DNA of 64,000 nt from assembly GCF_900497805.2 (NCBI RefSeq), contig NW_020954626.1:3522039-3586038 (forward strand), read 5' to 3'. Origin of the DNA: Vombatus ursinus. Lineage: Eukaryota; Chordata; Mammalia; Diprotodontia; Vombatidae. Each line of letters opens with the position of its first letter. Position 1 is the first letter of the stretch. Below are positions 25,201 to 37,200 of the stretch, one piece after another. The translations under genes and the position numbers were made by a program. The notes beneath the pieces are model-generated. The model worked only from the letters and a program-made list of their open reading frames with translations. It ran no database searches and was not told the DNA's origin.

Positions 25201-28200
25201 CTCTAGTATTAAACTCAGCCTTATATTCTTGATTGTAAGCTTTTATTTTCTGCTCTTTGGAATATCATGCTCAGATTTTCTCCTGACTGTAGTTCTTTGT
25301 CTTAAAAATTTCTTTCTGATTATTTGTACTTTTCTTTAACCTGGAAGCTGTAGATTTTGACCATGATATTCCTAGCCATTTTTCATTTATGATCTTTTGT
25401 TTTTAGGAGATGACTGGCAAATTTTTTCTATTTTCATTTTGCCCTTTGTTTCTAATAGATTAGTTGTTGTTGTTCAGTCATGTGTGACTCTTCATGACCC
25501 CATTTGTGGTTTTCTTGGCAAATATGCTAGAGTGATTTGCCATTCCCTTCTCCACCTCATTTTACTAAGGCCAGCAGGGATAAGTGATTTGCCTGGGGTC
25601 ACACAGTTAATAAGTTTCTGAGGCTGGATTTGAACTAAGGTCCTTCTGACTCCAGGCCTGGCGTTCGTTCTATCCATGGTGTCACCTAGCTTCCCCTAAT
25701 AGATCATGGCAATTTTCATTTATGATTTCTTGAAATACAGTATCTTAAGTTTTTTTTTTTGGTTTGGTTATGGTTTTCAGGGAGTCTGAGGATTCTCAAT
25801 TTATCCTTTCTTGACATGTTTTCCAGATCCATTGTTTTTGACATTAGAAACCTAACAATATCTTCTATTTTTTTTCAATCTTTTGATTTCCTTCTAATAC
25901 ATATTACTGTCTCCTAGAGTCATTAACTTTTGTTTGTTCCACTCTAATTTTAAGAAAATCAGCTATTTGAGAAAGGGTTTCAACCTTCTGTTCTAAGCTA
26001 CTTATCCCCCTTACAACTCCTTCCTCAAGAACTTTTATTTACAGATAATTTTATTTTTAATCTCTTGCTTAATTTCTTCCAATCATTCTTATTGACCTTG
26101 TGGTCCAGTATTTTCCCCCTTTCCTCTGATTGTACTCATTGTGGGAACACTGCTTTTTATGAGTTTATCTCTTGGGCATCTCTTGGTCCACAGTATTTCT
26201 TCACTGTTGGGTTTCTTCTTATTCATTCATACCTCCAGATTCAGTTCCTGGTTATGGGAATTTGTGCCATGGACAAACTCTACCCCCTGCAACACTGCTG
26301 GATGGTGTGGTTGGGCCCTGTTTGGGCTCCTACCTCCAGCTCCAACTCCTCTGGTATGCCTGTAATCACAGCACTATCAGGTTTTTGGTCCCTCCCAATC
26401 CCAGATTATATGGGGTGAGAACACTAGAGTCTTCAGGCCCCTGTAGGGTGTCTATAGTCAGAGCATGTGGCATTCAAGCTACCCAAAGCACCTTACATCA
26501 GAAATGTTGCAGGCTTTTGCTCCCCCTGCAGCTTCCTTGCCAGAATGCTGCCAATTTCCAATCCCCAGGCAGATTCCCCACCAAAGCAATGCAGGAATCA
26601 GGACCCTTGAAGGATACCCAGCCAAAGTGCTGGCAAGCTTTGGGTCTATTTACCTATGCTGCTGCCAATAATGCCTGCAGGCTTCTGGATGTTTGTTTTT
26701 GTGTAGTACTGCACTAGATGAAGGCACTCATTGCTTCTCCCTCCGACAAACACACCTTCGGATTTGTTGATCATCATTCAATGCACTGCCCTTTCTAAAG
26801 CTTTGCTGAACTATATGCAGGATTCCTCTACAACCTTTTATATCATCATTATAACTAGGAATTCTAAAACAGGTGATTTTGATGTTTCAATGTAGCTTCC
26901 CATATTGTTGATATGTACTATAAAGTGTTTCTCCTAAGTAGGTATTTCATGTCCTAGCGGAAATTTTGGTGAAAGAGGATAAAGGGAAAGAAAAATAATC
27001 ATCCAGAAATTCCTTATTAGTCACTTAAAGTCTCTTATTTTAATTGTAGCATGTTATTCTCTATAGATTTATTCCATTAAATAACTTTCATTTGCATTCC
27101 AGATAGGATCTGGAAGCACAGATAACTCTCATTTATATAATGCTTTAAGGTGTTCCAAATGCTATCCTTATATATAACAAGCCTATGAGGAATGTAGTGC
27201 AATGATTATTATCCCCCATATTAAGATCAGGAAACTGAGGCACAGAGAAATTAAGCTGTTTGCCCCTGGTCACGGAGCTAACATCAGAGCCCAGATTCAA
27301 ATATAGGTTTCCTAACTCCCAGGCCAGTGATTTTTCTACTATACCCCTTAAGCATATTACTGTAAAGCTAAAAACATGAAGCATCCAACCGATCTTACTG
27401 TTCAACTCAAACCTTGTTTTTAAAATAAACAAATGGATAAATGTCAAGGAAGAAATCTTTCCCATAATAAAAGTTATTATCTACCAGTTATGACTAAAAA
27501 AGTTTCACTAATGGGTAACTCATTTCTCACACTGAAGGAGGATTCATTTAAAAAACAGAAAACAACAGCAATGTAGATTTTATCATCTCTACCATTCATT
27601 CGATGGTAGTTTTCATAAATCAAAGAATGGACTGACCTTCAGTACTTTTTTAATGCTGTTAATTGTTGATGTCAGCAATGACCTCACTTTCTGATCATCG
27701 TTCAGGTAGTCAGCATGTCGGACACACATAAATAAAATGTAGGCTGGTAACCCAGGGATCAAGTTGACAGCTACCCCACGTGGTTTCAAGTCTAGAAGAA
27801 AAACAATTTTAAAAAATTTCACATAATGCTCAAAACCACACAAGGAAGGCTTTGTGGTGTGGCCTACATGGTTAGGCATCACATAAACATGAGTATTTTT
27901 TAGGGCAAAAAGATATCAGTAGAAAGGATCTGGTAAGGTATGAAGTTGCAGCTTCCAAAATAGTGCTGTTATTGAAGCAATTATTACAGTGCCATGAATC
28001 ATGTCAGTCTGTAATACATGTTTCCTGTTGATGGTGACCACTTTGCTGGAATACTAGAACTTAAAAGGAAGGCCAAATGAAAAGTTAATGTAGAGTTGTG
28101 GCTTAAGGTATGACATTGAAACATATTCTTAATTCTTTCACTTCACAAGCTCACGGCTCTATGTATGACCCTTCATTCTTCTTCTGAGGATCTCATATTC

Positions 28201-31200
28201 TTCATAGCCCCACGCTCAATGTCCTTAGAGATTCTCCTATTCCCCACCCACCTTTAACTTCTGTGTTTCTTCTATTAACATCTTGTTTACTCCATTGTTT
28301 TCCTGTCATTGTGGAGTTTTCTCTCTTATAACATGACTCTAATCACATGTGGTAGTCAAAAGAAAAATGAACCAATGCTACTGATAAGCAGCAAAAAGTG
28401 AAATTTTGTGTTCAATCCTAATCATCATGTAATAACATCAACATGTAGGTGTTCGGACCTACGGAGGACATTTTCAAAAACTTTATGTTGGCCATTCCTT
28501 GAAGCTAGATATCTGTGTCGAAGGTACAGGGGTATTAATCCAGGTTGATCAAGTAAGCTGTTGTTTCATGTAAAATATACTTGCCCAGGATGAGATTCTT
28601 GACAAGTTTTTGCTCATCATCCTTCTTATATTCCAACATTCCCTGGAAATCCTTTTCCTTCCTGGGTATGTTCACTGGACGGATAGGTTCATCAATGATC
28701 TGCCCAGGAGATATGTTCTCCATCTGCCCCACTTTAGGAGTAAAATAAGAAAAATACATATATATTTCAATGTAGAACCATGAAACAGAAATAAAAGATG
28801 TCTATACTCAACAGCTCAAAACAGTACTTATCTCGTTCTTTTCTCATAAAACTAGAGAACCATAATCAAGTCATTCAAAAAAAATTGTAACGTCTAGAAA
28901 ACAATTTTAATTCTAAATGTCTTCTTTTATAAAAGCCACCAAGGTTATCTGTAAAAAAAAAATTATTTTTCCCCAATTACATGTTAAAAAATGATTCTCA
29001 ATATTTGTTTTTTTTTTTAAGTTTTGAGTTCCAAATTCTATCCCTCCCTCCCTGCCTTTTCCCACCCTGAGACAGCAAGCAATCTGATATAGGTTCTACA
29101 TGTGATACAGGTTATATACATTATGTAAAACATTTCCATATTAGTCATTTTGTACAAAAAGATTAGATTTTTAAAATGAAAATGAAAATAGTATGCTTCG
29201 GTATGAACTTGTTTTTAAAAAAAATTTTGATAGCTATACTTCAATAAAATTGGTTTCCTTCATAATCTTATGTATTTCATTTTATGCATTTAAAAGCATT
29301 ATTCTGAGAAGTCCACAGGCTTCACCAGACTATGAAAGGGGTCCATAACACACAAAAAAAATAAGAATTCTTCTTGTAAGAGGAAACCCCATTAGTTGAG
29401 TCCTTTATGAGTTATTCCTGATTTTTATTCAAATACCAGACATAAGACCCTTGAAAGAGCTTATAATATACCTTAAGATAAGTGAAGAGGGAAATATGGC
29501 TACGTTTTAGAGGGGACTGTGCTTGGTACTAAGACTAAAAAAACAAATCCCTCTTTTCTACCAGTTACTTTTACTGAAAGAAATCACCATTTACTTCAGT
29601 TTGAAGAGGAAATAGATCAGGCTGAGGAAGTCAAGGAAATACCTACACTCTGTGTAATCAAAAGAAAACCATTAAAAACTATTATTTTTGATGACACAAG
29701 AATATATCATCACTGATTTAGAGCCAGAGAAGAATTTTAAGTCTATCTATTGCAACTCATTTTATAGACAAGGAAACCCAGACCCAGAGAGATTAAGTGA
29801 CTTGCCCAGGGTCACAAAAGATAGTTAGCAGAGCCAAAATTTGAACCTAGAGCCCTTAATTCCAAATAGAGTACTTTTTCCACCACATCATGATGATGGG
29901 AACTTATGTTCTAAAAAGCAATTTCATTTTCATTTGGTCAAATCTCTAAGGAGCAGCTAGGTGGAACAGTGGATAGAGCATCAGCCCTGGAGTCAGGAGG
30001 ACCTGAGTTCAAATCAGCCTCAGACAAATAACACTCACTAGCTATGTGACTTTGGGCAAGTCATTTAACCCCTATTGACTCACCCAAAAACAAAAATCTC
30101 TAAAAACATTTTTTCTTTTGTTAAAAACACAATTCAGAAGGCACTATCTTTTCATATCCTAAGAATGACATTCACATGCAGATAAAATATGGAAGAAATT
30201 AGGTCAATAGTGTCATTGATTTATATAACCCTCTCAAATAAGTGAAATAAAATATCAATTATCTTTAGGAAGGTACAGGGTTTCAAGTACAGTTAATGAA
30301 GTACAACATTCCACTTGTGTTTAGGAAAATCTAAAGCAATCCTTCTTCCTGATAATGAACCATTTATGCCTGTGGATAAACTATTCAATCATAAAATTGG
30401 CCATGTCTCACTAATTAGGAGGACTGTATTTCAAATACGTGATTAGGAAGGAAAAAGTAACTATTTGTACAAAGGTGTTCATGGCTTTGTTGTATATAAT
30501 ACCAAAACTCAGGAAATCACCTAACTACCTAATGTTTAGAAAATGTATAAACAGCTCATAGTGTAGCAATACAATGGAGCAGTATGTCACCATGTAAAAT
30601 GACAAATACAAATAGTTATATCCTAAGCACCTACTACCTTACATAAATGCTAGTTGGAGTAAATAGCATACAGTGAAAAGGTATAGTTATTTTAAAAATG
30701 TAAAAGGAAAAAAAGACCAAGCATACTACATACACAGACTATAACTGAAAAAAAATTCGATGTATATACGTAAGAGTATATTCATAAAGATCAGAAGGAA
30801 TTTAAGTCCCTGATATTAGTAGCTGTATATTTAAATATATTTTTTATCATAAAACTAATGAAACAAAATATAAAGGGGATAAATCCACAAAGATTACCAG
30901 CATTTCTGTATATTACCAACAAAATACAGCAGGAAGAGAGAGAAATTCTATTTAAAATAACTACTGAAAAACATAAAGTAGAAAAATATTCCACTCCCTC
31001 ATTTCTCTAATTAAAGACCTACATAACCCTTTCCAGTTCTCTGTCTTTGCCCCTGCCACTCCCACACACTTCAAGCAATGAAAGGGTGAACTTGAGGTTG
31101 AACTGAAACTGCTGTCATGCAGGAGAACTCCTTATAATGGAAAGATACTAAATCATTGTAAAGTTAAAAAACATCAAATTAGAAGTTAGAAGACCTAGAT

Positions 31201-34200
31201 TTTACACAAGCATGGCCACTAATAATCCATATGGCATTGGACAAGTAACTTCACTTCATATTCCTTATCTGGTTTGATTAGGTATTCACTAATGTCCATT
31301 CCAGCCCTAAAATGCTATGATCTTATTTATATTATGATACAGAAAATATTTTTTAAAATCATAAACCCACTTCCAGATTCAAAAATGAAATAAAAATTTG
31401 AAATCTCTACAACTATGCTGTGTGTGTGTTTAAGGTGCAGTAGAAAGAAGACTTGGGATTAAAATTCTCCCTGCCACTTACTACCTGTGTGATGTTGAAA
31501 AGTTGCTACCCCTCTTTGGATCTCAGTATTTTTAACTATAAAATGAAGAGAATTGGCCATTACTCCATTGACAGACCCATTAGCTTTCATTTTTTGCCAC
31601 CGCAAAGAGCAGCAATAAATATTTTTGTGCAGAAAGGACCTTTTCCACTTTCTTTGATCTCTTTGGAGTATAGGCCTAGCAATAGTATAGGTGGATCAAA
31701 GGGCACACACTGCTTAGAGACAGTTTGTGTAAAATACCAAATTGTTTTCCAGCATGTGAAATGTTGCATGTACTTTCAGGTGAGGTCACTGTATAATTAG
31801 TTATACTTAATTGTTTTATTTTGTTATAAGAAACTTCTCATGAAGAGGGACTAAATTATAGTCCAAGACCAAAATGCATCAGTAAAACTATAATGGTGGA
31901 ATAGGAAAAAAAATGCAACTTTTTTCTTGTTACTATTTTTACAAGACCTATAGAAATGAGAGCAGGAGTTCTCTCTTCTGAGTTGCAACAGCAATTAAAC
32001 AAAGTTGCACATGATACTGATGAAGCAAGTACAGAAATAAGCTGCTATGTTGCTCTCATTACTAAACATATTTCTGCCAAGTATTTGCAGGAAAGCAAGT
32101 TTTGTTTTCAAGCCAAGATATTTGACTAAAAAAAAAGTTTAAAATTTTTTTACTCTAAGAGCCATTGATAGAATCACTGCAAGACTTTCTTTTCTCCCCA
32201 TCCTCAATGAACACATAATTGGGGGCAAAATATAAAGGGAGTTGGATTAAATAATTTCCAAGATCCCTTCAAGCTTTGGATCTATTTATGACCAAATGCA
32301 CACAAGTTTACTGATGTTAAATACAATATAGTCTTCTTTAATATTTTAATTGTAAAATAGTGTCTATTTTAGATCACTGTCACTTAAATGAACTAAAAAA
32401 GGGAAAATTCTCATAACTCCAAGGTTCTGCTAAAAGAACCCAATGAAACTTTAAAAATTCTTTATTTTGGGGAATTTTCTAAATTTCTTATTTTTTTTTT
32501 TAGCAAAAGGAAAGAGGTGGCAGAGACAACTTTTTTTTTTTGCCATATTTTATCCGCTCTCTGCTTTTCTGAAAAAGCAAGTTATGAATACATGTCCAAA
32601 TCTCTTTAAATAATGATCAAAATAATGATTCATATTTCAAACCATGCTTTAATGTTTCAAAAATGTATGCCTCACAATAGCTCTGTGAAGGATATAGTAC
32701 AGATATTACCTCTGTTTTACCGTTAAAGAAACTGAGGCTCAGAAAGACTGAGACAGTGATGGTTACTCAGCTGGTAAATGTCAAAGCTGCGATTAGAACC
32801 CAAGTTCTATGGTTCTTCTAAGTGCAGCCTCTTGGCAGCTCACCATAGGCTCTCACCAAAGATGACCTCTAATAACAAATCTCTTCTCTTTATTTTACCC
32901 TGCATAAAAATGTCATCTGATGCATTCCTTAACAGTAGTTATAAATGTCTCATTTTATTTCTAATCCATGCACTGCCTATTTGAGTGCCATGTGTATGTA
33001 TACCTATGTACAAGACTGGAAATCAAATTGATGACTCATACTTAACAGGACCTTAAAATGATTAGCATCTCATAAGATTTAGAAATCCTATTCTCACCTG
33101 TCTCTTCAATTCTGAAAAAAGACAAATCAAATTGACATTGTAAATAGTTAGGCTTTTGGATGCTATTATAGACTTCCTAGTTTTATAGATTTCTACAGGC
33201 GTGTTTCAGTATATCATTAGTGGTCACTAAAAGTCTAACTTGATTTGTCAGAAGCAGATGAGTCCATGTCCTTTTTCTTAGTTCACTTTTCAATGATTCA
33301 TATGAATTTTGGCAATGGCTGAATGTTACTTGTAGCTTTTAAGTTAACCCACAGCAAAATAAATAAATAAATTTAAAAATTAAAAACAAATTCAATGAAT
33401 AAAGCCCAGTTTTAGGGCTTAACAATGCAACATGATACCAGTCAGGAAAGCTGGGTTCATGAATAGGTTTCAGCCTACCTGTGTGACCTTGGGGAACTAA
33501 TTTCTGCTCTACAAGCCTAGTTTTCTCATCTGCAAAAGAGACACAATACATGTACTACCTAACTCACAGGGCTGTTGTGAGAAAAGTACTTTGTAAATCT
33601 TAAAGTGCTATATAAATGTGAGACTATCTTAATAAAATAAGCTATTTGCTTACTGTAACTGGCGTAGAGGTCTTGTGTTTTTGAAGAATGATGTACATTG
33701 TGTGAAACATACTGTTTCCACAAGATTACACAAAAAATGATTATATCTTGGAGATTTGATGTGTTAGAGATACATAAACATACAAATGATTTTTTAAAAT
33801 ATTCTAAATGATGGTAAGACTTTTTCTATGAAGGTAAAAATAATTTTTGCAAATAGCCAAAAGTCATTCAGAACTATAGCTAGTGAATTAACTGGATGAA
33901 CAAGACTCATTTCATGTTTGTTTCTAAAAGAAGAGAAAAACAACTCAATTAATGTGACTGCTTTTCTTGTGTGGTTTGAAAGCACTCCTGAAGATAGCTC
34001 CAAGAGATCTTAATTCGAGTTTTAATCATTAGAAGTCATGGATAGCCACCCAACATAACCATTCTGAAGGCCAACAGTCACTTGGGTGGTATAAACCATC
34101 TAACTCATCACTTCTAGTTTCACCTCATAAGTCTGGACTTGTAGTTAGGAGTCCAAGGTTTAAATTCCAGCTCTTACATTTATAAGTTTTCTGAGTGTAG

Positions 34201-37200
34201 GCAAGTCATTTAACTCTGTGCCTTAACTTCCATATTGGAAACATGGAAATAATATTTGTGCTATCAATCTCATAGGGTTTTCTGAGAAAAGTGTTTTATA
34301 AACATTAAAATATTACACAAATATGAGTTATTTTTAGTAATGTTATTATTTTGGCAAGTGATTATTATTAAGTGGTTTTTCAGTTGTGTTCAATTATCTG
34401 TGACCCCATTTGGGGTTTTCTTGACAGAGATACTGGAATGGTTTGCCATTTCCTTCTCCAACTCATTTTATCGATGAGGAACCAAGGCAAACAGAGTTAA
34501 GTGACTTGCCCTGGGTCACACAGCTAGTAGGTGTGTGAGGCTGTACTTGAATCTCATGAAGAGGTCTTCCTGATTCCAAGTCCAGTGCTCTATCCACTAT
34601 GTCACCTAGTTGCCCCAGCGACTAATTAGCACCCTCTGTAAATTATGATAGGACACGATGTAACTTTTTGAGGAGCAGTTCCTATTCATTCACCATCCGC
34701 CTCCTGTATGAGATTGTTTTGTTGCTTTATTAAATACATGAAATTCTGTATCTTACCAAAAACTGAATGGGGGAAAAACAACACAGAGATGAGCAATATT
34801 CATGAAAGCAAGTATTTTGCTTTGTAGCAAATATTCATAAAAGTAATACCTTCCAGTTCTCCAATTTTTTTAGCAAATACTTTCAGCTGTTTCTTCAATT
34901 TCCGGACAGTCTTGTCCTGTTTTTCAAGTTGTTCCATCAAATCCTAATGATCAAAATGAAAGACAAGAGATGAGGAATAGAAAAGACTCCATTCATATGC
35001 ATGAAGGGAGAAGGCACAATAAGTCACAGAAACAGCAATTATTAGTTATACAAAAAATGAGGGGAGGCTCCTGAAAGGTTGGATGGTGGCTCTCCCCACC
35101 TGGCTAACACTGTCAAGCCTGTAAAATTCTTAGACAATAAAAGCCAAACTTCTTAAACACTTTGGACATTCAAACCTTAGGCAGCATGATGGAAACAAGG
35201 CCTGAAATGATAGCATTTTAACTAGGTCCCGTGCAGATTCAACAGTAGTAGCATGATAACAAAAAGATGTACTGTTATCACATTTGAACATGTTCTAAAG
35301 GGAAGTAAGAATGAAAATAAATTTCTCTAAAAGTACAAGTAAGAGTCTTTGGGGAAGTTTTAAAGAAAGATTGAGCTTCTTAGATGTGTTCTCTTTTGAC
35401 TCAACACATGAAAGAAGGTAGGAACCACCCTCAGGAAATGTCAGAAATTATTTGAGAGCTAAAACTTAAGAGAAAGAAATAAGCATAATAAAAAAAATGG
35501 TGAAGAACTCTTCTGATTGAGTTCAGAATTGTTCAAAGTGGCAAAGTGTAGGTTAAAGAAAAGGGGTCACAGCCAGATGGGCTTGGTGACCCTGGGCAAA
35601 TCTCTGCTACTCTCAATGGTAGAGAAGGTACTGACCTGCACTGGTAAAAAGAGTTTCTTATGCCAGTAAAATCATCAGTCCAGTTCTATCTTATCACAGT
35701 CATACATTTACTGTAATATAAACTCATTTTGCAATAAATAAAACAGATGTTACTCATAATATTTCATATGCAGCCCATCTTTTGAAATTCCTCCAAAAAG
35801 GCTTGGACATAGAGCAAAAGGAAATGGAAGCAGAGCTAACTGTGGGCTTAAGATAAGCCCCTTTTCTAGGTATTGCTAAGCTCTAGTGGGTTTCAGACTT
35901 TACAAAAGGACAAACTGCCAAGAGTCCTTTTTTTTTTCTTATACCTTATACCTTTCTTATACCTTAAGGGGACTCATGATAAGAAAAAGCCAAGCAAGTG
36001 AAAAATAGAAAAGCAGGCAAAGAGGACAAAAGACTGTGCCTGGGAAGATAAGTCAGAATTAGGGCAGGATCCTAGATGGGCTTTCTATGCTGAGTTCTGC
36101 CATTGTGGGTTGAGCTGAGGGCCATCAGGTGTTAGCACTTCTCAGAGAAAGGCAAACACTAAGGGGCCAGGGAAAGAATCTCAGAGCTGGCCAGTGGCCA
36201 TCCCAGATGCGGGAACAGAGCTGTATGTGAGGCTGTCTTGCAGTGACCCCACCCCATCCTCAACCCCATGCTTTCCCAGGGACAGAGGGAGATTTTCTCA
36301 CCATTACCCATTCTACTCCCTGCTTGTTTCTCTGTGTCTCTCCCTTGTTTGGCTTTTTCCTATCCACAAACCCTTCAACGTCAGGGTCCAAAAATAAGAA
36401 AAAAAAGTACTCTGGGTAATTTACTTTCAATAAAGTTGAAAACCCTGTGGAACTTGGAAAGCACATGTCAAGCTCTTTAGGAAGCATTCCAAAAGATGGA
36501 CTACATGCAAGGAAAGAAAACCATATCATATGCAAGAGGAAAAAAAAGATAAAAAAAAAGACAAAGAACCAATGGCCTTGATTCTAATTATAACTAACTT
36601 ACACATAAGAATCAATGAAGATGTTATTTTTCACTTAGTTAAGAAGAAAATGTAAAGGAAGAACTTCAGGGAAAAATCAAAAGAAGGGCAGTCAAGGATG
36701 TATGGAGTTATTAAGAAAGCTGTAGGAAGAGTAACTTTTTGACCAAAAGTGAATTTAGACGTCAGATTTCTCAAAATAAGTATTTTCTAAAATTTGAAAA
36801 AGTTCAGATGCACATTTCAGATTTTATTTTCTTTTTCAAGTCAAACTTTGTTTCCATCTCATTTTAAAGACTAGGGTTAGTAACAAAGCAAACACTAAAA
36901 ATGACATATATCAGATAGACGTGATGCCACTCGCTAAGAGAAAGCTGTGGGGGAAAATAGGTTTGTGAGACTGTCTGAAGAGGATTTCCTTGGAAAGAGT
37001 GGGCAACAAGCCTGCTGTTCTGTTAGCAATCCAGAAGTAGCAACAAGACAACAGAAAAACACAATCTGTGGGATTTACATACAATCATCCGTTTGTAAAG
37101 TGAAATCCGATATGATTGATAGTCCTTAGGGTCATCTGCATATAATTCCTCAAAATACTGAAAAAATAGGCACAATTGATGTTTGCTTTTATCTTTGGGG

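Larger units (their letters stand above)
21555..26870 (-). mobile_element. Long old L1 LINE with 5' UTR
   Basis: The plus strand reads as reverse complement of marsupial L1. ORF2-derived sequence runs from about 21555 to 24770 (for example tcatatcatctgcaaaaggt; ttgcattatggtcattaagg), ORF1-like sequence from about 24800 to 26100, and a GC-richer, CpG-poor 5' UTR from about 26110 to 26870. The last few hundred bases of the 3' end are missing. Invaded by a hAT-like element (21935) and SINEs (24955, 25461). The 181-residue plus-strand open frame at 26172-26717 is antisense to the 5' UTR. Stops are abundant; dead. Confidence 0.75.

Noticed and set aside
26172-26717. 181-residue plus-strand open frame, the longest in the window
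   Set aside because: It lies antisense to the 5' UTR of the old L1, overlaps two other open frames of similar length, and has no domain or protein-like pattern.
28940-28952. A 9-nt splice-flanked stretch (ataaccttg) near 28940 in the exon F interval
   Set aside because: The donor gtggct is poor and the acceptor tract is the A-run of a repeat; likely chance.
36194-36535. Three open frames on both strands in a slightly GC-richer patch
   Set aside because: No CpG clustering, no splice context, no recognisable motif; best read as chance.
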